NCBI GenBank assembly: GCA_016715465.1
Contig: JADKAA010000029.1
Span: 310,001 to 374,000 of the forward strand
DNA from: Saprospiraceae bacterium
GTDB taxonomy: Bacteria; Bacteroidota; Bacteroidia; Chitinophagales; Saprospiraceae
Reading direction: 5' to 3'
Length of the DNA stretch: 64,000 nt
The translations under genes and the position numbers were made by a program. The notes beneath the pieces were generated by a model. That model had not been told where the DNA came from. It saw only the letters and a list, made by a program, of their open reading frames with translations, and ran no database searches. The stretch's first letter is position 1; the number at the start of each line of letters is the position of its first letter. Of the stretch, positions 8,143-17,514 are shown piece after piece.

Positions 8143-9093
8143 TCAATGATACGCTGCAAGCTTTAAGTCCCTGTTTACGGCGATTGCCGCGTTAAGTTCA
8201 AAACCGGCAAGCAGAATAAATGCGTTGATTTTCAACCACAACAATACAACCAGCAAGGCTCCAATAGAACCGTAAAGTTGATTATATTGACCAAAGCTAT
8301 TGACAAAATAGGCAAACAGCAATGAGCTCAATAATGACAATGTGCTGGCCACAATACTACCTGGATTTATAAAGGGCAGGTTTTTTCGAAGAGAAGGTCC
8401 AAAATAATAAATAGTATTGATGCCCAAATAAAGAATGACAAAGGCAGACAGCCAGCGCATAATCCTGTACAAAACCAGGGTTACCAAATCGTTGTGAACC
8501 ACATTGCTTACCAGACCAAAAATATTTTCTCCCATGATTAATAAGGTAATCGACAAGACAAGCAAAATGCCCAATAAAATGGTGAGCAATAAGGCAATGG
8601 CTCTTTTGTACCACCATTTCCTGTTGCGAAAACTGATCTTATATGTCTTATCAAAACCCTGCATCAGGGTAAGCATACCATCGGATGAAAAATAAAAGGC
8701 AAGAATAAAACCAAGAGAAAGCAAGCCTTCTCTTTTGATATTGGTAATGTCCCTGATTATAACCATTAAATAATCATGGGCATTTTTAGGCAGGAATTTT
8801 TCTGTTGAGGTGGATATGGTATTCGTATAATCATTAGTGAATGGCAAGTATGGTAAGAGGGTAAATAAAAAAATTATGAAAGGAAATATAGAAACAAACA
8901 AACTAAATGCGATGGAATTTGACCTTGTCGTAATATTATCTTTTTTACTCTCTTCGTAAATAAATTTACCCACTCTATACAATGGAATACCTTGTGAACC
9001 AGGCATGTGGTATTTTTTTGACCATTCCACAAGCTGTTTAACCCTTCGGTGCTGGTGCCAATGGGCGGCATAGTGTTTAACTTTATGAATCAA
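8143..9093 (-). CDS. YihY/virulence factor BrkB family membrane protein
   Basis: 316 residues with about six membrane segments. Family landmarks include TTRSNSIAFSLFVSIFPFI near the N-terminus and, at the C-terminus, YGSIGALLVVLLWLKINAFI followed by LLAGFELNAAI. Once thought to be ribonuclease BN, the family is now an inner-membrane protein group of unsettled transport or envelope function. The start codon overlaps the end of the thioesterase gene by 11 bp, implying translational coupling. Confidence 0.9.
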   Translation of the reverse strand: MIHKVKHYAAHWHQHRRVKQLVEWSKKYHMPGSQGIPLYRVGKFIYEESKKDNITTRSNSIAFSLFVSIFPFIIFLFTLLPYLPFTNDYTNTISTSTEKFLPKNAHDYLMVIIRDITNIKREGLLSLGFILAFYFSSDGMLTLMQGFDKTYKISFRNRKWWYKRAIALLLTILLGILLVLSITLLIMGENIFGLVSNVVHNDLVTLVLYRIMRWLSAFVILYLGINTIYYFGPSLRKNLPFINPGSIVASTLSLLSSLLFAYFVNSFGQYNQLYGSIGALLVVLLWLKINAFILLAGFELNAAIAVNRDLKLAAYH

Positions 9094-9496
9094 AATAAGG
9101 TTTGAATTTAGATAAAATAATATCAGGAACAGAAACCCTGCGATTCGTTTTCATGTCCACAAAAAAAAGTTTCACCTCTCCTTTATGGGTAAGTTGGCCT
9201 GCTTCATTAATGATTTCATGGTAAAAGTGAATCAATTTACCTGGTAAATCCTCAAGTTTTGTCCTTATGGTAATCAATTCATCATATTTGACCGGCAATA
9301 AAAAGCGGGACTCAACCGAAATAACAGGCATCATTATGCCCATTTTTTCTTCCATTTCCCGATAAGTGATACCCTCTGAGCGAATGGCTTCAGAACGGCC
9401 AATTTCATACAAAAGGGCATAATTGCCGTAGTATAGGTAACCCATTTGGTCGGTTTCTCCATATCTAATCCTCTTAACAAAATCATGTGTAAACAC
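9083..9496 (-). CDS. Acyl-CoA thioesterase, 4HBT/YbgC type
   Basis: A 137-residue hotdog-fold protein. The catalytic aspartate motif appears as RIRYGETDQMGYLYYGNYALL, with the usual V/I-Y-F-x-D replaced by the Bacteroidota form GETDQMG, and E-I-G-R-S-E-A-IR follows. Such enzymes hydrolyse short or medium acyl-CoA thioesters; the substrate is not predictable. The start is GTG at 9496, supported by a TAACTTTG element 20 bp upstream. It overlaps the BrkB-family gene by 11 bp. Confidence 0.88.
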   Translation of the reverse strand: MFTHDFVKRIRYGETDQMGYLYYGNYALLYEIGRSEAIRSEGITYREMEEKMGIMMPVISVESRFLLPVKYDELITIRTKLEDLPGKLIHFYHEIINEAGQLTHKGEVKLFFVDMKTNRRVSVPDIILSKFKPYFDS

Positions 9497-9515
9497 AGCA
9501 TAAACTTTAACCTGG

Positions 9516-9523
9516 CAAAGTTA
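9516..9523 (-). promoter_or_regulatory. -7 promoter element for the thioesterase-BrkB unit
   Basis: TAACTTTG on the minus strand matches TAnnTTTG and sits 20 bp ahead of the GTG start at 9496. Confidence 0.45.
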
Positions 9524-9636
9524 ACGAAAATAGTGGTCAATCAAAAAGTAAATAGGATCAAAAACAGCAGGAGATGAAGCCGGAATGAACGATTTTCCGG
9601 TTGTTCAGGTACCTCTAAACTGTGACCCCTGCACCA

Positions 9637-11934
9637 TTAATACTTAACCAATCTCACCATCTTTGACTCTCCCGTAGAAAGGCTTAACCTGGCAATATAC
9701 ATTCCCGAAGGCCAGTCAAAACTGTTAATGGTATTGTCACTTTGTTCATTTATTATTGAAGAGGTAATGATGCGCCCGTTAAAGTCATAAAACACTACCT
9801 TTACCGGCAATAGTTTGCTCTCTACTTTAAGGAAGGAACCAAATGGATTCGGCATAAAAAAGGACATTAATTCATCCTCACTTTTTACGCCAGAAGTAAA
9901 GCTCACTGGAATGGAATCGCGATAGGCAATGCAATCATTGGTATCAATTACCTGAAAGAAATAAAGCCCGGGAAGAAGGTTTCTGGCATCCTGAACGGTT
10001 GACACCAGGGAATCCGCCGCATCTCTCCATTCGTAAATATATGATGTTGTCCCTCCCGTAACCGACACATCAATTTCACCATCCGGAATATTTGGGCCGC
10101 TGGCATTGACAACAGAATCTAGGACGACAACAAGCAAAGCCGGCTGAGTCACCACCACATCGTCAATGGTGAAAGTACAACCCGCAGCATCTGTAATGAC
10201 ATAATTATAAGTCCCCGCTTCCAGTGCTGAAGTCGGATTATTTACCATATATGGGGCCAGGCCATTGGTAATATCCAGGGAAACAGCACCGTCATTTTCT
10301 CCAAAACAGGAAACCGGCATAACTTCGTAATTGACTGCCAGTGCGCAATCGCCAGTCTGCACATTAAACTGAAATGACCTTGAACAACCCACTTCATCTG
10401 TAATGGTAAGCAAATAAAGTCCTGGTGCAAGGCTGTCGATGAATGAGGTCGTGTCGCCCGTTGACCAAAGGTATTTATATGGGCTTATGCCACCGATAGT
10501 TTGACAATAAATGCTGCCATTGGCAAGACCAGGGGTTGTCTCATTGTTAAGGGAATCATTGGCGATTATTTCAGTTGGTGAGGTTAGGGTAAAGGTATCC
10601 GATTCAACACAGCCATTTATATCAGAGATGGTCGCAGCAAAAGTACCAGCCAGGATATTATTTAGCGTGTTTCCAGTGAATCCACCTGCCCAATTTGTAG
10701 TAAGTGTTCCTGTCCCACCTGATGGAAAAATGGAAATTATGCCGGTGGCAAGTCCAAAACAGGCAGGATTCACCATTTCAAAGGAATCAATGACAATGCC
10801 ACTGGGTTCAACGATTAAATAACTTTTTAATGTGGTGCAGCCATTTGCATCGCTGACAGTGAGGACGTAAGGTCCGGCAGCCAGGTTTTCGACAGCTGCC
10901 GCATTTACCCCATTGCTCCACGCATACTGCACTGCACCGGTTCCTCCATTAAATTCAGTTTGAATGGCCCCATTGGTCAGTCCAAAGCATGTAATCTGTT
11001 GTATGTTTTCGGTTACCGCCTGAAGGGCTTGCGGTTGGGACAAGGTCACCTGCAATGCGTTTGAAAGACAGCCCTGTGAATTTAAAGCCTGTGCTGTATA
11101 AATTCCTGCAGGAAGGTTGATCAAAATGCTACCGGTATCTCCATTGCTCCAGTTTATGGTGTATCCGATGGCATTGGTGGCCGAGATGTCAATACTGCCA
11201 TTAGAAGCGCCAAAACAACTCGGATTTATAATGGTGTCAGCAGATATGACGGCCGATTGATTGCTGCCAATAACTACCTGGGAAATTGCAGTACACCCGG
11301 CATTATCCGTAACGGTAAGTGGATAGGTTCCGCTGGTCACATTACTCAGGGTGGTGCCTGTTTCACCGGTTGACCAATTGACGGTGTAAGGCGATTTACC
11401 TCCTGCGATGGTTATAGAGGCACTGCCATTGGCAATTCCCGGACAGCTCGCATTGCTGGATGATGCTGTTGCAACCATAATAGGAGTGGGGTTTGATAAC
11501 GTTGTTTGTTTGACGGATGTACACCCCTTGTTGTCTGTTACCGTAATTACATGTGTACCCGCCGCCAAGCCTGAGGCTGAATTGGCAGTAGATCCGTTGG
11601 ACCATAGATAAATGAATGGCGACGTGCCTCCTGCTACCGTCACTGAAAGTACTCCGTTACTACCGCCATTACAACTGATTGGCGCAGTAATATTTATCGT
11701 GGGATTGAGTAAATCCGGTTGGGTAATCTGATAGGTTTCGGTGAGGAAACAACCATTGTCATCCGTAACGGAGGCCGTATAAAATCCTGCAGCCAGGTTG
11801 ATTATGTCTTCTCCCGTCTGACCATTGGACCAGGTAGTTTCAAGTGAACCGGTACCCCCGGCAGTAAAAATACCAATAGAACCGGTGGACTGGCCAAAAC
11901 AATTTACATTTTGAATAAATGCTGAATTAATCAC
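9637..11934 (-). CDS. SprB-repeat surface protein with type A T9SS sorting domain, C-terminal part (frame broken)
   Basis: 765 residues built of about nine SprB-type repeats of 75-80 residues, each opening with a cysteine motif such as CFGQSTGSIGIF, CNGGSNGVLSV, CFGASNGSIDI and ending near VTDNxGC. The last 75 residues (PNPFGSFLKVESKLLPVKVV ... GMYIARLSLS, MVRLVKY) are a type A T9SS sorting domain, so the protein is exported across the outer membrane and attached or released. The apparent start is internal: the preceding residues IVINSAF belong to the same repeat, whose first half lies in the upstream frame (11931-12953). One missing base near 11938-11944 joins them. Confidence 0.82.
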   Translation of the reverse strand: MINSAFIQNVNCFGQSTGSIGIFTAGGTGSLETTWSNGQTGEDIINLAAGFYTASVTDDNGCFLTETYQITQPDLLNPTINITAPISCNGGSNGVLSVTVAGGTSPFIYLWSNGSTANSASGLAAGTHVITVTDNKGCTSVKQTTLSNPTPIMVATASSSNASCPGIANGSASITIAGGKSPYTVNWSTGETGTTLSNVTSGTYPLTVTDNAGCTAISQVVIGSNQSAVISADTIINPSCFGASNGSIDISATNAIGYTINWSNGDTGSILINLPAGIYTAQALNSQGCLSNALQVTLSQPQALQAVTENIQQITCFGLTNGAIQTEFNGGTGAVQYAWSNGVNAAAVENLAAGPYVLTVSDANGCTTLKSYLIVEPSGIVIDSFEMVNPACFGLATGIISIFPSGGTGTLTTNWAGGFTGNTLNNILAGTFAATISDINGCVESDTFTLTSPTEIIANDSLNNETTPGLANGSIYCQTIGGISPYKYLWSTGDTTSFIDSLAPGLYLLTITDEVGCSRSFQFNVQTGDCALAVNYEVMPVSCFGENDGAVSLDITNGLAPYMVNNPTSALEAGTYNYVITDAAGCTFTIDDVVVTQPALLVVVLDSVVNASGPNIPDGEIDVSVTGGTTSYIYEWRDAADSLVSTVQDARNLLPGLYFFQVIDTNDCIAYRDSIPVSFTSGVKSEDELMSFFMPNPFGSFLKVESKLLPVKVVFYDFNGRIITSSIINEQSDNTINSFDWPSGMYIARLSLSTGESKMVRLVKY

Positions 11935-12953
11935 AATGGTGGCCGTGAAGAAAGAATGACCTGCTTCACCGAAGTACAGTTATTATTGTCAGTCACCGTA
12001 ACCTCATAAGTTCCACCCGATAAGCCACCTATGCTTGCTCCGGAAAACCCATTTGACCAATCATAGAAAAAGCCACCTACACCACCTGTGGCGTTTACGA
12101 TAATTGATCCATTGCCCGAATTGAAACAAGTGGGGGATTGCGTATTGATCACATTGACGACAATTAAGCCCGGTTGCGTAATATTTACAGAGGCCGTAGA
12201 AGTGGCACCCACATTGTCAGTCACCGTTACCCTTGCAAGACCTGCCGGCAAATTGGAAGCCGTTGCGGTGGTTTCTCCATTATTCCAAGCATAATTATAG
12301 TTTGGGCTTCCACCAGATGGTTGTGCGGTGGCAGACCCGTCAAAACCTCCATTACAGCTTACGTTGGTTACATCGGTAAGCGATACAGAAAGTGGAGTTG
12401 AACTACCGGACAATGTACCAGATGACTGCGTTATTACAAATCTATCCCCAGAACTTCCGCTGTTGCCATTGGCGATGACTGATCCACCGTAAAATGTAAT
12501 TAATCCGGAGCCTGAAGCTGGCGCCGTCCAGTCGACAGTCCAGGTCAACATGGTATTTCCAGAAAAGGGCACTGCGGGAGCGTGGCCAAAATATTTCTTT
12601 CCTGCAGAAGTCTTAATCGATGAAGCGACCGAAGGATTGGTAAAATTACCCGCATTGGTGTTTGAATTGTTAAGTGCCACTATCTGAAAGCCGGCCCTGT
12701 TCGCAGCAAGATTAGGATTGCTTACGGTGACGGTGACATTGTACAATTGACCCGCAGTAATGGTTGCTGGGACACCATCAATGGTAATTTCTCCATCTAA
12801 AGCCGGATTGGTTCCCGAGTGGCATTGGGCACACACTCCATCACCCGGTGCACCGGTATATCCCCCATTGCTGGTAGGGTGTGAACTCGAAGAAGCGATG
12901 AGTAATAAAACGGCCACAAGGACCAAATAAGGATTTTTTACCAATGAAACCAT
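11931..12953 (-). CDS. Choice-of-anchor V type secreted protein with CxxCH motif and SprB repeats, N-terminal part
   Basis: 340 residues: a signal peptide (about 1-24), a Cys motif C41-A-Q-C44-H45 of the CxxCH heme-attachment form, a beta-sandwich of the reelin-like/choice-of-anchor V kind (about 50-185), then SprB repeats opening CNGGFDGSATAQ and CFNSGNGSII. The frame ends ...VILSSRPPL and stops, while the neighbouring frame continues PIVINSAFIQNVNCF, so this is the first third of one protein of about 1108 residues. Whether heme is really attached is unknown; the motif is a regular part of this anchor-V family. A minus-strand -7 element lies at 13009-13016. Confidence 0.8.
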   Translation of the reverse strand: MVSLVKNPYLVLVAVLLLIASSSSHPTSNGGYTGAPGDGVCAQCHSGTNPALDGEITIDGVPATITAGQLYNVTVTVSNPNLAANRAGFQIVALNNSNTNAGNFTNPSVASSIKTSAGKKYFGHAPAVPFSGNTMLTWTVDWTAPASGSGLITFYGGSVIANGNSGSSGDRFVITQSSGTLSGSSTPLSVSLTDVTNVSCNGGFDGSATAQPSGGSPNYNYAWNNGETTATASNLPAGLARVTVTDNVGATSTASVNITQPGLIVVNVINTQSPTCFNSGNGSIIVNATGGVGGFFYDWSNGFSGASIGGLSGGTYEVTVTDNNNCTSVKQVILSSRPPL

Positions 12954-13008
12954 AAAATACTTTTAATGAAAACGACAAAATGCAAATTTTTCCGAAGCAA
13001 CTTGCCCT

Positions 13009-13016
13009 CAAATTTA
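13009..13016 (-). promoter_or_regulatory. -7 promoter element for the SprB-repeat protein
   Basis: TAAATTTG on the minus strand fits TAnnTTTG and lies 56 bp before ATG 12953. No matching -33 element was confirmed. Confidence 0.35.
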
Positions 13017-13209
13017 GAAATTTATATAAATACTTGTTGTAACAAATAAATAAAATTTGTCGGATAATTACAAAAAAGACACTCAGCAGACAAAATGAAT
13101 TGAATTTCTATCAAAGTAAAAATATAATTCCTTTAAAATACCTTGTAATAAAACAAACAATAAATAGAATAATTTCAAATATGTAGCCAACAATTTATAA
13201 TTCAATGGC

Positions 13210-13238
13210 TTTGCTTTGACGAGAAAAAGTTATCTTTG
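13210..13238 (+). promoter_or_regulatory. Promoter of lepA, nearly leaderless
   Basis: TTTG at 13210-13213, then 17 bp, then TATCTTTG at 13231-13238. The ATG of lepA starts only 7 bp after the -7 element, so the transcript has almost no 5' leader. Confidence 0.5.
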
Positions 13239-13244
13239 CAGCCC

Positions 13245-15035
13245 ATGAAAAACATCAGAAACTTTTGCGTAATTGCCCACATTGACCACGGAAAGAGTAC
13301 TTTATCTGACAGGTTACTGGAATACACTGAAACTATTTCAGAACGGGATATGGTACATCAGGCCCTTGACAATATGGATTTGGAGCGTGAGCGTGGGATA
13401 ACCATAAAAAGTCACGCCATTCAGATGTATTATACCCATACGGATGGACAGCATTATACATTTAACATGATCGATACGCCAGGTCACGTAGATTTTTCTT
13501 ATGAAGTGTCGAGGTCCATAGCTGCGTGTGAAGGAGCCTTATTATTGGTAGATGCTTCTCAGGGCATTCAGGCGCAGACTATTTCCAATCTATATCTTGC
13601 CATAGAACATGACCTGGAGATTATACCTGTGCTCAACAAAGTGGATATGGAATCTGCCATGATTGATGAGGTGTCGGACCAGGTAATTGACCTCATTGGA
13701 TGCAGAAAAGAAGATATAGAGCTGGCCTCAGGTAAAACGGGGCTGGGTTTGGCAAATATATTCAATGCCATTGTCAACAGGATTCCGCCTCCCAGTGGAG
13801 ATCCGGAAGCTCCATTACAAGCCCTGATCTTTGATTCCATGTTCAATCCTTTTCGGGGAGTTATAGCCTATTTCAGAATCCTGAATGGTAAGCTTAAAAA
13901 AGGGGATAAGGTGCGCTTTGTAAACACGGGCAAAGAATACGAAGCCGAAGAAATAGGCATCCTTCAAATGAGCCAGGTTCCAAAAACCTACCTGGAAGCG
14001 GGTAATGTGGGCTACATTATTACCGGCATTAAAGAATCAAAAGAAATTAAGGTAGGTGATACGATTACCACGGTAAGTAATCCATGCTCAGAGGCCATCA
14101 AAGGTTTTGAGGATGTCAAACCCATGGTGTTTGCAGGTATTTACCCGATTGAAAACGAAGATTTTGAAGACCTCAGAGACAGCCTGGAAAAGCTTCAGCT
14201 CAACGATGCTTCCCTGGTGTTTGAACCGGAGACCTCCATTGCCCTTGGTTTTGGTTTCAGGTGTGGTTTTCTGGGCATGTTACACCTTGAAATAATTCAG
14301 GAAAGATTAAGCCGGGAATTTGACCAGGAAGTGATCACTACAGTACCCAACGTATCTTATGTGGCTTATGATAAAAAAGGGGCCAGGATGGTGATTCATA
14401 CGCCAAATGACCTACCCGATCCCACCTTTCTGGAGAAGGTAGAAGAGCCTTACATTCGGGCGCAGATCATCACAAAGCCTGAATACATTGGAACCATTAT
14501 GACTCTTTGTATGGAAAAAAGAGGCAATCTTACCAAACAACATTACCTCACACAGGAGAGGGTAGAGCTGTCTTTTGAACTTCCCCTCGCAGAGATCGTA
14601 TTTGACTTTTACGACCGTTTAAAGTCGGTAAGCAGGGGTTATGCTTCTTTCGATTATTATCCCCTGGACTATCGTGCATCGGACCTGGTGAAGTTGGATA
14701 TCAGGCTCAATGCTGAACCTGTAGATGCGCTCTCTTCTCTTGTACATAAGACCAAAGCTGAATCACTGGGCCGGAAAATTTGTGAAAAGTTGAAAGAACT
14801 CTTGCCACGTCAGCAGTTCATGATTGCCATACAAGCCTCAATTGGCGCAAAAATCATAGCCAGGGAGACCATTTCGGCGCTCAGAAAAGATGTGACAGCC
14901 AAATGTTACGGTGGTGACATATCCCGAAAGCGAAAGTTGCTGGAAAAGCAGAAAAAAGGTAAGAAAAAAATGCGCCAAATAGGCAACGTAGAGGTTCCAC
15001 AAAGGGCATTTTTGGATGTCCTGAAACTCGATTAA
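13245..15035 (+). CDS. lepA: Translation elongation factor 4 (LepA)
   Basis: 596 residues, the normal EF4 length. Seen: P-loop AHIDHGKST, switch I RERGITIKSHAIQM, DTPGHVDFSYEVSRS, NKVDM, and the EF4-specific C-terminal domain (CYGGDISRKRKLLEKQKKGK). EF4 is a ribosomal GTPase that acts on stalled or early-elongating ribosomes and affects initiation. I start at ATG 13245 (MKNIRNFC) because the in-frame TTG three codons earlier lies inside the promoter element. Transcribed toward the TonB-dependent receptor. Confidence 0.97.
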   Translation: MKNIRNFCVIAHIDHGKSTLSDRLLEYTETISERDMVHQALDNMDLERERGITIKSHAIQMYYTHTDGQHYTFNMIDTPGHVDFSYEVSRSIAACEGALLLVDASQGIQAQTISNLYLAIEHDLEIIPVLNKVDMESAMIDEVSDQVIDLIGCRKEDIELASGKTGLGLANIFNAIVNRIPPPSGDPEAPLQALIFDSMFNPFRGVIAYFRILNGKLKKGDKVRFVNTGKEYEAEEIGILQMSQVPKTYLEAGNVGYIITGIKESKEIKVGDTITTVSNPCSEAIKGFEDVKPMVFAGIYPIENEDFEDLRDSLEKLQLNDASLVFEPETSIALGFGFRCGFLGMLHLEIIQERLSREFDQEVITTVPNVSYVAYDKKGARMVIHTPNDLPDPTFLEKVEEPYIRAQIITKPEYIGTIMTLCMEKRGNLTKQHYLTQERVELSFELPLAEIVFDFYDRLKSVSRGYASFDYYPLDYRASDLVKLDIRLNAEPVDALSSLVHKTKAESLGRKICEKLKELLPRQQFMIAIQASIGAKIIARETISALRKDVTAKCYGGDISRKRKLLEKQKKGKKKMRQIGNVEVPQRAFLDVLKLD

Positions 15036-15098
15036 TTTTCCCGATTGTCCGCATCGATCACAAAACCATTATCAAGTGATTCAGACCTTAAAGTAACT

Positions 15099-15106
15099 TA
15101 ATTTTG
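15099..15106 (+). promoter_or_regulatory. -7 promoter element for the TonB-dependent receptor
   Basis: TAATTTTG fits TAnnTTTG. It ends 20 bp before the TTG taken as start, and 10 bp before an out-of-frame ATGATGTGA. Confidence 0.42.
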
Positions 15107-15126
15107 CACCATAAAAATGATGTGAC

Positions 15127-17406
15127 TTGAATTTTAAAACCGTTTTGTTTTTAGTTTGCGGGTTATGTTTTTCCTTTAGTGTCTTTGCCCAAAAGGCCAC
15201 CATCAGAGGTTACATATACGATGCCGACAATGGCCAACCCGTCATTTATGCCAACATATATTTACTGGGGACAGATCTGGGTACTACATCAGATGCCAAT
15301 GGATTTTTCAATATTTCTGATGTGCCTGCCGGTAAGTTTCAGCTCATAGGCAGTTACATTGGATATGATACCCTGAGGTCTGAAGTAACTGTTGTCAAAA
15401 GTGAGATTATACAAAGGAGCCTCTACATGAAGTCCAGCGGCATTACCCTGGGAGAAGTGAAAATCTCTGCCAGCAGGGAACGTGCAAAATCCGAGGTCCA
15501 GGTATCCAAGATTGTAGTTACGCCCAAGCAGATTAAATCTCTTCCATCCATCGGCGGTGATGCCGACATAGCCCAATATTTGCAGATTTTGCCGGGCATT
15601 ATTTCTACAGGCGACCAGGGCGGTCAGATTTTTATTCGCGGGGGATCCCCGGTGCAAAATAAGATTTTACTGGATGGACTCAACATCTACAATCCTTTTC
15701 ACAGTCTCGGGTTTTTCTCTGTTTTTGAAACTGAACTTATCCGCAATGTAGATGTGTTCACCGGTGGTTTTAATGCCGAATATGGAGGCAGGGTGTCAGC
15801 CATCATTGATATTAAGACAAGAGAAGGAAATAAATCCAGGCTTAGCGGATATACCTCGATCAGCCCTTTTATGGGTAAAATTCTCATTGAAGCCCCACTC
15901 AATAAATTTGAGCAGGGCAAAGGTTCAACCTCCTTTGTCGTCACCGGAAAAAAATCGCTCATTGACCGCACTTCCAAGTCGCTTTACAGCTACGCTGCAG
16001 ATGTGGATTCGATAGGACTGCCTTTTTCATTCAGCGATTTTTACTCCAAATTTTCCGTAGTGTCCGGTAATGGCAGCAAATTTAACCTATTTGGATTTAA
16101 TTTTACCGATGGGTACAACAATCCACTGGTTGCCAGCATTGGCTGGGAAAATACAGGTGTTGGTGCAGATTTCACCATGGTGCCCAACAGCAGCGACATC
16201 ATCATCAAAGGCACCATTGGATATACCAACTATGACCTTGGCATAAAGGACTCAGCAGACAAGCGGTCAAGCAGCATCAGAGAGTTTGGCGCCACAGTTG
16301 ATTTTACCATATTCAGAAATAAGAGCGAATTCAAATACGGTTTTGACCTTAGGGCGGTAAAAACAGATTTCAATTTTATCAATCCCTATAAAATTCTGCT
16401 GAGCCAGGAACAAAATACCACAGAATTTTCAACATACCTTAAATACAGGCAAACAATTGGCCGTGTGGTGATTGAACCATCCGTGCGTCTAATGTATTAT
16501 GCCTCCCAGGCCCGGTTTTCACCTGAACCAAGGATGGGACTTAAATACAATATCACCGATAACTTCAGGTTTAAAGCGGCAGGAGGCTTTTATTCTCAGA
16601 ATGTCATGGGAACCTCCAACGAAAGGGATGTGGTCAACCTGTTTTACGGCTTTCTCACCAGTCCTGAATCCAGTGTAAAAGGCCTGGATGGTAAAAATCT
16701 GGATAACAAGCTGCAATTGGCCAGACACGCAGTGGGTGGTTTCGAAATAGATGTCAGCGATAATTTGCAACTCAACGTGGAAACCTATATAAAGGATTTT
16801 AACCAGTTAATTGTAGTCAATAGAAACAAGGTATCCATCAATGAATCCGACTATGCCGTAGAAACAGGAAAAGCTTATGGGGTTGACTTTTCTGCAAAGT
16901 ATGAGGAAGTGAGATACAATCTTTTTGCTGCTTACTCTTATGGTTTTGTAAATCGCTTTGACGGTGAACAGACCTATCCTACTGTTTTTGACCGAAGGCA
17001 CAATCTTAACATGCTTGCGACCTATAATTTTGACAGAAAAGGGGACTTACAGTTCAGCATTCGCTGGAATATGGGATCTGGTTTTCCATTTACCAAAACC
17101 CAGGGATTCTACAACCAGCTTTCATTTGTAGATGGAGCCAATACCAATTACCTTCAGGAAAATCCCGATCAGGTGGGCATTATCTATTCGCAATTGCGAA
17201 ATGGCGGAAGGTTGCCTTATTACCACAGACTCGACCTATCCCTGTCCAAAAAATTTCATTTCTCCAAATACACCCACCTGGAGCTTAATGCAAGTATTAC
17301 CAATGCCTACGACAGGGAAAATATTTTTTATTTCGACCGCATCAAGTATTCCAGGGTCAACCAATTGCCCGTAATGCCGGCACTTTCGGCCAAATTTGCA
17401 TTTTAA
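15127..17406 (+). CDS. TonB-dependent receptor with N-terminal carboxypeptidase-like domain
   Basis: 759 residues. A signal peptide (about 1-21, ending VFAQ) is followed by a CarboxypepD_reg-like beta domain (about 22-105, RGYIYDADNGQPVIYANIYL), a plug domain (PSIGGDADIAQYLQILPGI, IRGGSPVQNKILLDG) and an outer-membrane beta barrel ending in a C-terminal phenylalanine (SAKFAF). It should import a substrate using TonB energy; the ligand is unknown and no SusD partner is adjacent, so a glycan role is not supported. The start is TTG, since the upstream ATG pair at 15117 and 15120 is out of frame and stops at 15125. Confidence 0.87.
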   Translation: MNFKTVLFLVCGLCFSFSVFAQKATIRGYIYDADNGQPVIYANIYLLGTDLGTTSDANGFFNISDVPAGKFQLIGSYIGYDTLRSEVTVVKSEIIQRSLYMKSSGITLGEVKISASRERAKSEVQVSKIVVTPKQIKSLPSIGGDADIAQYLQILPGIISTGDQGGQIFIRGGSPVQNKILLDGLNIYNPFHSLGFFSVFETELIRNVDVFTGGFNAEYGGRVSAIIDIKTREGNKSRLSGYTSISPFMGKILIEAPLNKFEQGKGSTSFVVTGKKSLIDRTSKSLYSYAADVDSIGLPFSFSDFYSKFSVVSGNGSKFNLFGFNFTDGYNNPLVASIGWENTGVGADFTMVPNSSDIIIKGTIGYTNYDLGIKDSADKRSSSIREFGATVDFTIFRNKSEFKYGFDLRAVKTDFNFINPYKILLSQEQNTTEFSTYLKYRQTIGRVVIEPSVRLMYYASQARFSPEPRMGLKYNITDNFRFKAAGGFYSQNVMGTSNERDVVNLFYGFLTSPESSVKGLDGKNLDNKLQLARHAVGGFEIDVSDNLQLNVETYIKDFNQLIVVNRNKVSINESDYAVETGKAYGVDFSAKYEEVRYNLFAAYSYGFVNRFDGEQTYPTVFDRRHNLNMLATYNFDRKGDLQFSIRWNMGSGFPFTKTQGFYNQLSFVDGANTNYLQENPDQVGIIYSQLRNGGRLPYYHRLDLSLSKKFHFSKYTHLELNASITNAYDRENIFYFDRIKYSRVNQLPVMPALSAKFAF

Positions 17407-17438
17407 TTTGTTTAAGTCGAATAAAACCCTTACTTTTG
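17407..17438 (+). promoter_or_regulatory. Full promoter (TTTG-N20-TACTTTTG) of rpsP
   Basis: TTTG at 17407-17410 and TACTTTTG at 17431-17438 are 20 bp apart, the consensus arrangement. Leader length to ATG 17515 is about 70 bp, ending in an A/T-rich stretch without a clear Shine-Dalgarno sequence. Confidence 0.6.
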
Positions 17439-17514
17439 CGCCGTTAAAAACCTGAAAAGTGCGTTCATCGCAGTAATCAGGTTTGATTTTCAAATACTTA
17501 TAAATTTTAACAAC

